Below, piece after piece: positions 1 through 8,205 of a DNA stretch of 46,931 bases. The notes below the pieces were generated by a model. It was not told where the DNA came from. It did not search any database and saw only the letters and a list, made by a program, of their open reading frames with translations. The stretch comes from Streptomyces shenzhenensis (GTDB lineage Bacteria > Actinomycetota > Actinomycetes > Streptomycetales > Streptomycetaceae): assembly GCF_003688995.1 (NCBI RefSeq), contig NZ_PENI01000053.1:1-46931 (forward strand), given 5' to 3'. Numbering within the stretch: the first letter of the stretch is position 1; the number at the start of each line of letters is the position of its first letter. The position numbers and the translations under genes were made by a program.

Positions 1-362
1 ACTTCTTCGCGCAGACCCAGGCGCTCGCGTTCGGCAGGACCGCCGACGAGGTGCGGGCGGAGGGTGTGCCGGAGGAGCTGGTGGCGCACAAGACGTTCCG
101 CGGTGACCGGCCGACGACCACGATCCTCGCGCGTGAGCTGACCCCGTCGGTGCTGGGCCAGCTGATCGCGCTGTACGAGCACAAGGTGTTCGTCCAGGGC
201 GCGGTCTGGAACATCGACTCCTTCGACCAGTGGGGCGTCGAACTCGGCAAGGTCCTCGCCAAGCGCATCGAACCCGCGCTCACCGAAGGCACCGAGGTCC
301 CCGGGCTCGACCCGTCCACCACCGCCCTCGTCGCCGCCTACCGCACGCTCAAGAACGCGTAG
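1..362 (+). CDS. pgi: Glucose-6-phosphate isomerase, C-terminal part
   Basis: The reading frame is open from base 3 and runs to TAG at 360-362, so the gene starts upstream of the window. The visible ~119 residues match the C-terminal end of phosphoglucose isomerase, with FFAQTQALAFGR, KTFRGDRPT, LYEHKVFVQG and the DQWGVELGK segment that carries the catalytic lysine of the family. The enzyme interconverts glucose 6-phosphate and fructose 6-phosphate in the cytosol. It lies 18 bp upstream of gnd on the same strand, so the two are probably co-transcribed and link glycolysis to the pentose phosphate pathway. The family call is secure; only completeness is unknown. Confidence 0.95.
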   Translation, partial: FFAQTQALAFGRTADEVRAEGVPEELVAHKTFRGDRPTTTILARELTPSVLGQLIALYEHKVFVQGAVWNIDSFDQWGVELGKVLAKRIEPALTEGTEVPGLDPSTTALVAAYRTLKNA

Positions 363-380
363 AGAAAAGAGTGAACTGAC

Positions 381-1262
381 ATGCAGCTCGGACTCATCGG
401 CCTCGGCAAGATGGGCGGCAACATGCGCGAGCGCATCCGCCGCGCCGGCCACACCGTCATCGGCTACGACCGCGACCCCGACCTCACCGACGTGAAGAGC
501 CTCGCCGCACTGGTCGAACAGCTCGACGCGCCGCGCGTGGTGTGGGTCATGGTCCCCGCCGGCCACCCCACCCAGTCGGTCGTCGACGAACTCGGCGACC
601 TGCTGTCACCCGGCGACACCGTGGTCGACGGCGGCAACTCCCGCTGGACCGACGACGAGAAGCACGCCGCGGAACTCGGCATCAAGGGCATCGGCTTCGT
701 CGACGCGGGCGTCTCCGGCGGCGTATGGGGCCTGCAGAACGGCTACGCGCTGATGGTCGGCGGTGACAAGGAGCACGTCGAGCGGCTGCAGCCGATCTTC
801 GAGTCGCTCAAGCCCGAGGGCCCGTACGGCTATGTCCACGCGGGCCGGGTCGGCGCCGGGCACTTCTCCAAGATGGTCCACAACGGCATCGAGTACGCGA
901 TGATGCAGGCGTACGCCGAGGGCTGGGAGCTGCTGGAGAAGGCCAACTCGGTGGACAACGTGCGCGAGGTGTACCGCTCCTGGCAGCAGGGCACCGTCAT
1001 CCGTTCCTGGCTGCTCGACCTCGCGGTCAACGCCCTGGACGAGGACGAGCACCTGGAGCAGCTCAAGGGCTTCGCGCAGGACTCCGGCGAGGGCCGCTGG
1101 ACCGTCGAGGCCGCCATCGACCACGCGGTCCCGCTGCCGGCGATCACCTCCTCCCTCTTCGCGCGCTTCGCCTCGCGCCAGGACGACTCTCCGCAGATGA
1201 AGATGATCGCGGCGCTGCGCAACCAGTTCGGCGGCCACGCCGTCGAGTCGGTGAAGGAGTAA
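381..1262 (+). CDS. gnd: 6-phosphogluconate dehydrogenase (decarboxylating), short form
   Basis: This 293-residue protein opens with the Rossmann dinucleotide motif GLIGLGKMGGNM. It has DAGVSGG (substrate-binding loop, about residues 112-118) and KMVHNGIEY (about residues 164-172), which carries the catalytic lysine and its conserved histidine and asparagine. It oxidatively decarboxylates 6-phosphogluconate to ribulose 5-phosphate. The length matches the ~300-residue short class rather than the ~470-residue E. coli type. The start is ATG with a GAG-containing Shine-Dalgarno stretch about 10 bases upstream. It follows pgi closely and precedes a phosphatase gene by 6 bp, suggesting one operon. 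The coenzyme preference (NAD or NADP) was not deduced. Confidence 0.94.
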   Translation: MQLGLIGLGKMGGNMRERIRRAGHTVIGYDRDPDLTDVKSLAALVEQLDAPRVVWVMVPAGHPTQSVVDELGDLLSPGDTVVDGGNSRWTDDEKHAAELGIKGIGFVDAGVSGGVWGLQNGYALMVGGDKEHVERLQPIFESLKPEGPYGYVHAGRVGAGHFSKMVHNGIEYAMMQAYAEGWELLEKANSVDNVREVYRSWQQGTVIRSWLLDLAVNALDEDEHLEQLKGFAQDSGEGRWTVEAAIDHAVPLPAITSSLFARFASRQDDSPQMKMIAALRNQFGGHAVESVKE

Positions 1263-1268
1263 CCGGCC

Positions 1269-1862
1269 GTGGGGGACCTGATACTGGTCCGCCACGGCGA
1301 GACGGAGTGGAGCCTGACGGGCCGGCACACCAGCTCGACCGACCTGCCGCTGACCCGGCACGGCGAGGAGCAGGCCAAGTCCCTCGCTCCGCTCCTCTCG
1401 GGCCGGACCTACGCGCTCACCCTCACCAGCCCGCTCACCCGCGCGATCCGCACCGCCGAACTCGCGGGCCTGAGCGGGGCGGTGCCCGACCCCGAGCTGC
1501 ACGAGTGGGACTACGGCGGCTACGAGGGCATCACCACCCGCGAGATCCAGCTGACCCGCCCCGGCTGGGACCTGTGGACGGACGGCGTACCACCCGGCCC
1601 CGACGGGCACCCCGGCGAGTCACCCGCGCAGGCGGGCCGGCGGGCCGACCGGGTGCTGTCCCGGGTCGACGCCGCCCTCGCCCGGGACACCGGCGACGTG
1701 CTGCTCGTCGCCCACGCCCACTTCCTGCGGGTGCTCACCGCCCGCCGGCTGGGGCTGCCGCCGGCCGAGGGCCGCCTCTTCCAGCTGGCGACCGGCACGG
1801 TCAGCCGGCTGTCCACGGAACACGGCCGGCCCGTGATCGCGGAGTGGAACAGGACCACCTGA
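1269..1862 (+). CDS. Histidine phosphatase family protein
   Basis: This 197-residue protein is of the phosphoglycerate-mutase-like histidine phosphatase superfamily. The nucleophile motif LVRHGETEW sits at the N-terminus, the acid-base glutamate lies in HEWDYGGYEG, and the second histidine box is VAHAHFLRVL. The start is GTG, 6 bp after gnd, so translation is probably coupled. Members of this size hydrolyse small phosphomonoesters. Its place behind pgi and gnd suggests a sugar-phosphate substrate, but the specificity cannot be read from the sequence. It ends convergently with the next gene. Confidence 0.88.
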   Translation: MGDLILVRHGETEWSLTGRHTSSTDLPLTRHGEEQAKSLAPLLSGRTYALTLTSPLTRAIRTAELAGLSGAVPDPELHEWDYGGYEGITTREIQLTRPGWDLWTDGVPPGPDGHPGESPAQAGRRADRVLSRVDAALARDTGDVLLVAHAHFLRVLTARRLGLPPAEGRLFQLATGTVSRLSTEHGRPVIAEWNRTT

Positions 1863-1864
1863 CA

Positions 1865-1895
1865 CCCCGGCCCGGCTCACGCGCCGGGCCCGGGG
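1865..1895. terminator. Probable bidirectional terminator hairpin
   Basis: CCCCGGCCCGGC (1865-1876) pairs with 1883-1895 with one bulged C. It lies between the convergent ends of the histidine phosphatase and the GT39-type gene and includes the latter's stop codon. There is no U-tract, as is usual in Streptomyces. Confidence 0.5.
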
Positions 1896-3790
1896 CCGCA
1901 GCGGTACAGCAGATACCGGCCGCCGTACGCGGCCGGCGGCACCGGTGCGCAGTGCACGACGGTCCAGCGGGCCAGCGCGCCGGCCTGGGCCCGTCCGGCG
2001 CCGGGACGGTCCATGAGGTCGGAGCGGCGCAGCAGGACGAAGCGCAGCCGGCCGGAGTCGACCAGCCGGCTCAGGCCCCGCGGGGTGGGGAAGCGGACAC
2101 GTCCGGTGAACCCGCCGGCGGGCAGCACGGGTGCGTCGGCGGCAATGACGTACGGCGCGGCGACGGTCCAGCTGGGCACGGCCGCCAGATAGCGGGCGCC
2201 GTCGCGGTGCGCGGTGAGGTAGGCCAGCAGGCGGTGCCGCGCGGGGGTCAGGGCCGACAGCGCGTCGCCGGTGCGGATGCTGTTCGGGCCGACCCGGCCG
2301 AAGCCGCCGGGCTGGTTGTAGCGCGGGGACAGCGCCGAGGCCGACCACACGGCGGGGATCAGCAGGACCGCGGCGAGCGCGACGGCCGTTCCGGCCGTGA
2401 CGGCCCGCTCGCGCCGCACACCGGTCAGGGCGAGCCCGGCCAGACACAGGACACCGGCGGCGGGCGCCGACCAGCCGAAGAACCGCGGGTAGCACAGCGT
2501 CAGGGCCGCGCACCAGGCGACATTGACGGCGATCACCGCCGGGAGGAGCCAGGCCGCGCGGCCCCCGGCCCGTACCGCCCGCCACCCCTGGACGACCCCG
2601 GCTCCGGCCAGTGCCGACAGGGCCACCGCGACGACACCCATGTAGTACGTGTGGCCGGTCACACTGCCGAAGCTGAACACCACGAAGAAGGTGGCCAGCC
2701 ACACCCCCCACAACACATGCCCGGCGAGCAGGCGGTCGGTGCGCGGCACGCGCCGTCGCCACAGCGCCACCAGGCCGCCGACGAGCCCGAGGGCCGCGAG
2801 CGGGTACAGCCATCCCGTCTGGGTGGCGAGCCCGGGACTGAACATCTTCCAGACACTGTCGCCCATGGACACATGGGCGCCGCCCGGATGCGCGGGCCGG
2901 CCGGTGACGATGCTGCCGGTGCCGGCCGCGTCGACGCCGAGCGCGTGGAAACGGGTCAGGAAGTTGTAGCCGACGACCATGCCGAAGGCCGAGTTGTCGG
3001 TGGTGCCGTCGAGATAGGGGCGCGACCCGGCCGGGGTGAGGGTGGCCACCAGCATCCACGACAGGGACACCGCCGCCGTCACCGCGCCGGCCAGGGCGAG
3101 ATGACCGACCCGGCGGCGCCACGGGGCGGGCGCGGCGACCAGGTAGGTCACGGCCAGCGCGGGCAGCACCGCCCAGGCCTCCAGCATCTTGCACTGGAAC
3201 GCCGCGCCCACCCAGAATCCGGCGAGCAGCAGGGTGCGCGGCCGGGCCCGTGCGGTCGCCCGCTGGGTGGCCTCGGCGGCGAGGAGCAGCAGCAGGACGA
3301 ACGGCGCGTCCTCGACCACCGACCGCCCCACGCCCACGGTCACCGGGGTGAGCGTGAGGAACCCGGCCGCCGCGAGACCGGCGGGCACCCCGGCCCAGCG
3401 GCGCACCACGAGATGGAGCAGGAGGACGCAGGCCACGCCCTCGACGGCCTGCGGGAGCACCAGCGCCCACGGGTGGAAGCCGAAGGCCAGCGCCGACAGG
3501 GCCTGGGGCCACAGGAAGCCGGGCAGCTTGTCGAGGGTGATCGAGCCCGCGGGGTCGAAGGAGCCGTAGAGGAAGGCGGCCGGGCTGTCGGTCATGCTGC
3601 GCACGGCGCTCGCGTAGAAGGCGTGGTAGGCGCTGTGGTCGAGGCCCCAGAGGAAGAGCAGGGCGGCGAGCGCCGCGATGCACAGGAGCAGCGGGCGCTC
3701 GTGGCGTTCGGCACGGGTGCGCGGCGCGGCCCGGGGCGGCGGTGGGCCCGTGCGGACCTCGGTGCGCGGTTCGCTGACGGTGCTCGGCAT
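1877..3790 (-). CDS. GT39/PMT-type polytopic glycosyltransferase
   Basis: This is a 637-residue integral membrane protein. After a ~45-residue hydrophilic N-terminus it has ten or more hydrophobic segments, then a C-terminal soluble domain. The first luminal loop has the PMT/ArnT-like pattern of acidic and lysine residues (DHSAYHAFYASAVRSM, then TLDKLPGFLWPQ) and a conserved RSVVEDAPF segment. Such enzymes transfer a sugar from a polyprenyl-phosphate donor on the outer face of the membrane. I chose the ATG at 3788-3790 because GGAAGG precedes it by about 8 bases; the open frame extends further upstream but enters repeat-rich DNA. It is monocistronic. Donor and acceptor are unknown. Confidence 0.85.
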   Translation of the reverse strand: MPSTVSEPRTEVRTGPPPPRAAPRTRAERHERPLLLCIAALAALLFLWGLDHSAYHAFYASAVRSMTDSPAAFLYGSFDPAGSITLDKLPGFLWPQALSALAFGFHPWALVLPQAVEGVACVLLLHLVVRRWAGVPAGLAAAGFLTLTPVTVGVGRSVVEDAPFVLLLLLAAEATQRATARARPRTLLLAGFWVGAAFQCKMLEAWAVLPALAVTYLVAAPAPWRRRVGHLALAGAVTAAVSLSWMLVATLTPAGSRPYLDGTTDNSAFGMVVGYNFLTRFHALGVDAAGTGSIVTGRPAHPGGAHVSMGDSVWKMFSPGLATQTGWLYPLAALGLVGGLVALWRRRVPRTDRLLAGHVLWGVWLATFFVVFSFGSVTGHTYYMGVVAVALSALAGAGVVQGWRAVRAGGRAAWLLPAVIAVNVAWCAALTLCYPRFFGWSAPAAGVLCLAGLALTGVRRERAVTAGTAVALAAVLLIPAVWSASALSPRYNQPGGFGRVGPNSIRTGDALSALTPARHRLLAYLTAHRDGARYLAAVPSWTVAAPYVIAADAPVLPAGGFTGRVRFPTPRGLSRLVDSGRLRFVLLRRSDLMDRPGAGRAQAGALARWTVVHCAPVPPAAYGGRYLLYRCGPGPGA

Positions 3791-3868
3791 GAACGGCCTT
3801 CCAGGGCAGCCGGGTCGACTCGGGTCCGGGGCGCGGGGCGCATTCCGGACTTTCGCGAGTATGGTTCG

Positions 3869-3890
3869 GCGAACCTGAACGAACCCTGAA
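3869..3890 (-). promoter_or_regulatory. Candidate PHO-box-like direct repeat
   Basis: Read on the minus strand, TTCAGGGTTCG and TTCAGGTTCGC follow each other with an 11-base period, about 80-100 bases upstream of the GT39-type start. Tandem 11-mers with a TTCA core are the form of PhoP binding sites in Streptomyces. The match is only partial. Confidence 0.3.
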
Positions 3891-3954
3891 ACAGAGGGAG
3901 ATCTCACCGGCCTCTCACCCGGCCCACACCGGGCTCTCGGCCCCGCGGCCCGGA

Positions 3955-3990
3955 CGCGCCCCCAAAGGGGCGCGGGGAACTGCGCGAGCA
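3955..3990. repeat. Intergenic hairpin repeat, copy 1
   Basis: A perfect 8-bp stem, CGCGCCCC (3955-3962) with GGGGCGCG (3967-3974), is followed by GGGAACTGCGCG. Bases 3960-3986 are identical to 4063-4089. It lies in the 484-bp gap between the GT39-type gene and the serine hydrolase. Confidence 0.85.
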
Positions 3991-4062
3991 ACCACGACGC
4001 TGCCGCACCCGCCCCACAACAAATCGAGGCACAAACCAAGCCCCGCCCTCAGTCCGGGCGCA

Positions 4063-4089
4063 CCCCAAAGGGGCGCGGGGAACTGCGCG
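4063..4089. repeat. Intergenic hairpin repeat, copy 2
   Basis: This copy is identical over 27 bases to 3960-3986 and in the same orientation. It keeps the CCCC-AAA-GGGG hairpin and the GGGGAACTGCGCG tail, while the outer stem is imperfect. Its start is 103 bases from the start of copy 1. From memory, this motif recurs between genes across many Streptomyces genomes. The rest of 3791-4274 shows no gene. Confidence 0.85.
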
Positions 4090-4274
4090 GGCGCCACGGC
4101 GCGGCCGCATCCGGACCGCAACGGATCACGGCGGCACGTCGCGTCGATCACACAACACGCCGTTGACCGCGCCCACCCCCGTTTCCTGCGCCACGATGTG
4201 GTCCGACAGAGTCCGCGTCCGTCCAGGCGGGATGAGCCGGACGGCACCGCGTACCACCCGAGCGAAGGAGAGCG

Positions 4275-5498
4275 ATGGCACAGCTGCGACAGGAAGTCGA
4301 CCCGGACGAGGCCGGTCTCGACCCGAAGGCGCTGGACCGCCTCGACCAGTACTTCGCCCACTACGTCGACGAGGGCCGGCTGCCCGGCTACCTGGTGTCC
4401 GTGGCCCGCGGCGGACGCGTCGCCCATCTCACGGCGCACGGCCACCGCGACCGGGCGGCCGGACTGCCCGTGGAGCCGGACACGCTGTGGCGGATCTACT
4501 CGATGACCAAGCCGGTCACCGCGGTCGCCGTGCTGCTCCTGATGGAGGAGGGCCGGCTGTCCCTGGACGACCTGCTCGACCGGTACCTCCCGGCCTTCGC
4601 GAACCCTCGGGTGTACGCGGCCGGCTCCGGCAGCGAGGTGACCACCCGCCCGGCCGAGGGCCCCGTTCTGATCCGGCATCTGCTCACCCACACGGCGGGC
4701 CTGACCTTCGCCTTCTACCACTCCCACCCGGTCGACGCCCTCTACCGGGCGGCCGGCCTGGAGTCGTCCGTGCCGCCCGGCGCGAACCTCGCCGAGACGA
4801 TCGACGTGTACGCCGGGCTGCCGCTGCAGTTCGAGCCGGGCACGCAGTGGAACTACTCGGTGGCCTCCAATGTGCTCGGCCGGGTGATCGAGGTGGTCTC
4901 CGGGCAGCCGCTCGACGCGTTCCTCGCCGAGCGGATCTTCCGCCCGCTCGGGATGCCGGACGCCGGACTGCACATCGTGCCCGAACAGGCCGACCGGCTC
5001 TCCGAGTTGTACGGGGAGACCGAGGACGGCGGCATCGAGCCGATCCCCGGCCTGCCGCTGCGCGGCCGTCCCCGGTTCCTGTCCGGCAGCGGCGGCATGG
5101 TGGCCACGGCCTACGACTACCACCGGTTCGCGGAGATGCTGCGCCGGGGCGGCGAGCTGGACGGCGTCCGGCTGCTGCGGCCCGACACGGTGGCCCTGAT
5201 GACCCGTAACCACCTGCCCGGCGGCGCCGACCTGCGCGCCGTCGGCGCCCCCGCGCACCGGGAACCGGGCAACGCCGGGATCGGCTTCGGTCTCGGGGTC
5301 TCCGTGGTGATCGACCCGGACCGCACCGTGGCCCCGGCCGGGCCCGGCACCTACGGCTGGAGCGGGGTGGCTACCACGACCTTCTGGGTCGACCCGGACC
5401 GTGATCTCACCGTGCAGTTCATGACCCAGGTGCGGCCCAGGACGCTGAAGGTGTTCCCGGAGCTGAAGCGGCTGGTGCACGAGGCAGTGGTGGACTGA
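4275..5498 (+). CDS. Serine hydrolase, class C beta-lactamase/esterase fold
   Basis: This 407-residue protein has the SxxK motif SMTK at residues 76-79 (nucleophile Ser76, base Lys79). A conserved tyrosine lies in WNYSVASNVLG (Tyr194), and a third-box GWSG comes near the C-terminus. This fits the EstB-like or penicillin-binding-protein-like esterase subgroup rather than a true beta-lactamase. No signal peptide is visible, so it is probably cytoplasmic. The ATG start has GAAGGAG about 7 bases upstream. It stands alone between two convergent or divergent neighbours. The natural substrate, whether an ester, a lactam or a peptide, cannot be inferred. Confidence 0.86.
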   Translation: MAQLRQEVDPDEAGLDPKALDRLDQYFAHYVDEGRLPGYLVSVARGGRVAHLTAHGHRDRAAGLPVEPDTLWRIYSMTKPVTAVAVLLLMEEGRLSLDDLLDRYLPAFANPRVYAAGSGSEVTTRPAEGPVLIRHLLTHTAGLTFAFYHSHPVDALYRAAGLESSVPPGANLAETIDVYAGLPLQFEPGTQWNYSVASNVLGRVIEVVSGQPLDAFLAERIFRPLGMPDAGLHIVPEQADRLSELYGETEDGGIEPIPGLPLRGRPRFLSGSGGMVATAYDYHRFAEMLRRGGELDGVRLLRPDTVALMTRNHLPGGADLRAVGAPAHREPGNAGIGFGLGVSVVIDPDRTVAPAGPGTYGWSGVATTTFWVDPDRDLTVQFMTQVRPRTLKVFPELKRLVHEAVVD

Positions 5499-5528
5499 GC
5501 CCGGCCGCGGGAGCCGCCGCGGGCCCCG

Positions 5529-6188
5529 TCAGGACCAGTGCGCCACCGCGTCCAGATGGGGCAGGTGGTGGTCGAGGCGCTCCCGCTTGGTCCGCAGATA
5601 GGTGATGTTGTTCTCGCACGGCGGGATCAACAGCGGTACCTCCTCGGCGACCTGGACACCGTGCCGCAGCAACGACTCCCGTTTGCGCGGGTTGTTGGAC
5701 ATCAGCCGCACCGAGGTGACACCCAGGTCGCGCAGGATCGCGGCGGCCACGCCGTAGTCGCGGGCGTCGACCGGCAGCCCCTGGGCGAGGTTCGCCTCGA
5801 CGGTGTCCAGGCCCTCCGCCTGCAGGGCCATCGCGCGCAGCTTGGCGAGCAGTCCGATGCCGCGGCCCTCGTGCCCTCTGAGATAGACGACGACGCCGGC
5901 GCCCTCGGCGACCACGGCGCGCAGCGCGGAGGCGAGCTGGTCGCCGCACTCGCAGTGCTGGGAGCCGAACGCGTCGCCGGTGAGGCACTCCGAGTGGAGC
6001 CGGGTCAGCACGTCCTCGGTACCGAGGTCGCCGTGCACGAGCGCGACCTGTTCCTCGCCCCGGTCGTGGTCCAGATAGCCGATGGCCTGGAATTTCCCGT
6101 ACACGGTGGGCAGCGGTGCGTTCACGACACGTTCCACGCCCGAACGCCGTGCGGACTTCTGGCCGAGTACGCCGATGTTTTCTGTCAT
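5529..6188 (-). CDS. ribA: GTP cyclohydrolase II paralogue with Met at the switch position (FAPy-forming type)
   Basis: This 219-residue GTP cyclohydrolase II has zinc ligands Cys68, Cys79 and Cys81 (HSECLTG...HCECG), the RGHEGRGIGL loop and a conserved Arg143 (DARDY). The segment KLRAMALQ places Met at residue 120, where the E. coli enzyme has the catalytic Tyr105 (KIRAYALQ). In S. coelicolor the paralogue SCO6655 also has Met120 and is known to stop at the formylated product FAPy; M120Y restored the normal deformylated product. I therefore infer that this enzyme makes FAPy and is not the riboflavin enzyme. The start is ATG at 6186-6188, preceded by AGGA. It is divergent from a creatininase-family gene only 38 bp away. 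Confidence 0.93.
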   Translation of the reverse strand: MTENIGVLGQKSARRSGVERVVNAPLPTVYGKFQAIGYLDHDRGEEQVALVHGDLGTEDVLTRLHSECLTGDAFGSQHCECGDQLASALRAVVAEGAGVVVYLRGHEGRGIGLLAKLRAMALQAEGLDTVEANLAQGLPVDARDYGVAAAILRDLGVTSVRLMSNNPRKRESLLRHGVQVAEEVPLLIPPCENNITYLRTKRERLDHHLPHLDAVAHWS

Positions 6189-6226
6189 GATCTGATTCCT
6201 AAGCAGAGACGAAAGGCCATGGAAAG

Positions 6227-6994
6227 ATGAGTGGTTCGGGCGCGCACGCGGTGGGACACGGTGTGATGCCGGCGGACACGACGGAGGACGTACGGACGCG
6301 CGGGGCGGGCGTCTCGGCACAGGTCGCCGTCCTTCCCGTGGGGAGTTTCGAGCAGCACGGTCCGTTCCTTCCGCTGGCGACCGACACGCTGGTCGCCTGC
6401 GCCGTCGCGCGGGAGATCGCCGCGGCGTACCCCGTGCACCTCCTTCCCCCGGTGACGGTGTCCTGCTCGCACGAGCACGCGGCCTGGCCCGGGACCGTCA
6501 GTATCTCCGCCGTGACCCTGCACGCGGTGGTGCGCGACATCGCGGCGTCGCTGCGCGGGTCCGGCGTCGACGCGCTCGCCGTGGTCAACGGCCACGGCGG
6601 CAACTACGTACTGGGCAACGTGGTTCAGGAGTCCGCCGCGCGCGGGGAGCGGATGGCGCTGTTCCCGGCCGCCGAGGACTGGGAGACCGCCCGGGAGCGG
6701 GCCGGGGTGCGCACCTCGCTGCTGACCGACATGCACGCGGGGGAGATCGAGACCTCCATTCTGCTGCACGCTCATCCTGAATTGGTCCGTCCTGGTTACG
6801 AGTCCGCCGATTTCACCGCGGACGACCGACGTCATCTGCTCACCGCGGGAATGTCCGCCTATACCGAATCCGGGGTCATCGGCCGCCCTTCCCTGGGTTC
6901 GGCGGAAAAGGGGAAGAATCTGCTGTCGAGCCTCGCCGAATCCTTCGCGGGATATTTCACCCTGCTGACCTCCGGGGCGGAAACGGCCCGCTGA
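6227..6994 (+). CDS. Creatininase-family amidohydrolase, candidate FAPy deformylase
   Basis: This 255-residue protein has the metal-site motifs of the creatininase family: GSFEQHGPFLPLATDT (Glu42, His44, Asp53), NGHGGN (121-126) and DMHAGEIETS (His170, Glu173). The family includes creatininase, MftE and the archaeal FAPy deformylase ArfB, which removes the formyl group from the compound the adjacent Met120 cyclohydrolase should make. The function is inferred from this pairing. The start is ATG with GGAAAG just upstream. The last ~136 bases overlap the convergent flippase-like gene, and codons there use more A/T in third position than is usual. MftE-like peptidase activity is the main alternative, but no mycofactocin genes are present. 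Confidence 0.86.
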   Translation: MSGSGAHAVGHGVMPADTTEDVRTRGAGVSAQVAVLPVGSFEQHGPFLPLATDTLVACAVAREIAAAYPVHLLPPVTVSCSHEHAAWPGTVSISAVTLHAVVRDIAASLRGSGVDALAVVNGHGGNYVLGNVVQESAARGERMALFPAAEDWETARERAGVRTSLLTDMHAGEIETSILLHAHPELVRPGYESADFTADDRRHLLTAGMSAYTESGVIGRPSLGSAEKGKNLLSSLAESFAGYFTLLTSGAETAR

Positions 6995-8205
6995 GCCGGC
7001 AACCCGGCGTCGGCGGCGGGCGGTTCGGCCGCGCGCCGGTGAAATCCCGTGCACCAGCGGGCGATCAGGACGGCGAGGCCGGGCAGGCTCGCCGCGAGGC
7101 CGAGCACCCCGTACACGACGGCCGTGGCCAGTCCGCTGTTCACGCCCAGGCCGGCGGCGCCGAACGCCCAGGCGGTGACGCCCTCCCGGGGGCCGAAGCC
7201 GCCGATGTTCAGGGGCAGGCCCATGGCGACCAGGGCGAGGACCGCGAGGGGCAGCAGTGCCGCGACGGAGGCCGCCGAGCCGGCGGCCCGGGCCGCCACC
7301 ACGAACATCGCGAGGTGTCCGGCCAGGACGACCGCCGAGGACACGGCGACGCCGGGCCAGTTGGCGCGGGAGAACAAACCCTCGCGGGCCTCGGCGAGCG
7401 CGGTGCGCAGGGTGCCGCGACGGCGGGAGGGTGCGCGGTTCATCCGGACGGCGAGGACGACGGCGCAGCCGCCCGCCGCGGCGAGGGCCACCAGCGGGGC
7501 GAAGTGCCGGGCGTCGTCCCGGACCGGGGAGGGCAGCGTGAGCAGCACCGCCGCACCGACCACGGCCAGTGCGGCCTGTCCTGCGGCCCGCTCCAGCACG
7601 ACCGCGCGGACGCCGCGCCCGACGTCCCCGGCGCTCTGCCCGTGCCGGACGGCCCGGTGCACATCGCCGAGCACGCCGCCGGGCAGGGCCGCGTTCAGGA
7701 ACAGCGCGCGGTAGTAGTCGGCGACGGCCGGCCCCAGCGGCAGCCGGATCCGCAGCCCCCGGGCCACGAGGTGCCAACGCCAGGCGCTGAACACGGTGGT
7801 GACGACGCCGATGCCCACGGCGAGCAGCAGCGTCGCCAGGTCGATCCGCCGCAGCCCGTCCACGAACACACCGGTCCCCAGCCGCCACAGCAGCACCCCG
7901 AGGATCCCGGCCCCGACCAGGGCACCCAGGCGCCCGCGCACGGCGCGGCGCACCGCCGACGCTCCCCGCCGCCCGCCCCGGGAACCGCCGGCGGGGCCCT
8001 CCGGGCGGGGGTGGGTAAACGGTTCGTCACCCGGGTGCGTGGCAGCGGACGCGGACCCGGCGTCGGGCGCGGGCGGAGTGCCGAGCGCGATCGCGGGCTG
8101 CGGGTTCGGTGTGTGCTGCCGCTGGGCGGGGGGCGCCGGGCGGGTGCGGTCGGTACGGGGCGGGGTGTACGCCCTGGTCCCGGGGCCCGCCGTGCGCGGG
8201 GTCAT
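6859..8205 (-). CDS. Lysylphosphatidylglycerol-synthase-type transmembrane (flippase-like) protein
   Basis: This 448-residue protein has a ~90-residue Pro/Arg-rich N-terminal tail, then about seven or eight hydrophobic segments with motifs of the AglD/LPG-synthase membrane domain (SAWRWHLVARGLRI, FLNAALPGGVLGDVHRAV, NIGGFGPREG). It has no aminoacyl-transferase domain, so it is not MprF. Such proteins are thought to move or modify lipid-linked molecules. The start ATG overlaps the methyltransferase stop by 4 bp (ATGA), so it is the last gene of the coupled operon. Its 3' end runs 136 bp into the convergent creatininase-family gene. The role is inferred only as a membrane step of this pathway. 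Confidence 0.8.
   Translation of the reverse strand: MTPRTAGPGTRAYTPPRTDRTRPAPPAQRQHTPNPQPAIALGTPPAPDAGSASAATHPGDEPFTHPRPEGPAGGSRGGRRGASAVRRAVRGRLGALVGAGILGVLLWRLGTGVFVDGLRRIDLATLLLAVGIGVVTTVFSAWRWHLVARGLRIRLPLGPAVADYYRALFLNAALPGGVLGDVHRAVRHGQSAGDVGRGVRAVVLERAAGQAALAVVGAAVLLTLPSPVRDDARHFAPLVALAAAGGCAVVLAVRMNRAPSRRRGTLRTALAEAREGLFSRANWPGVAVSSAVVLAGHLAMFVVAARAAGSAASVAALLPLAVLALVAMGLPLNIGGFGPREGVTAWAFGAAGLGVNSGLATAVVYGVLGLAASLPGLAVLIARWCTGFHRRAAEPPAADAGLPAQRAVSAPEVSRVKYPAKDSARLDSRFFPFSAEPREGRPMTPDSV

Noticed and set aside
1307..3889. Long plus-strand open frame (860 codons) across the phosphatase and GT39-type genes
   Set aside because: It is an out-of-frame reading of GC-rich coding DNA: Arg/Pro/Gly-rich, no family motif, no ribosome site, antisense to a well-supported membrane protein gene.
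5499..5528. Terminator between the serine hydrolase and cyclohydrolase genes
   Set aside because: Only a short CCGCGG self-pairing is present with mismatched flanks, too weak to call.
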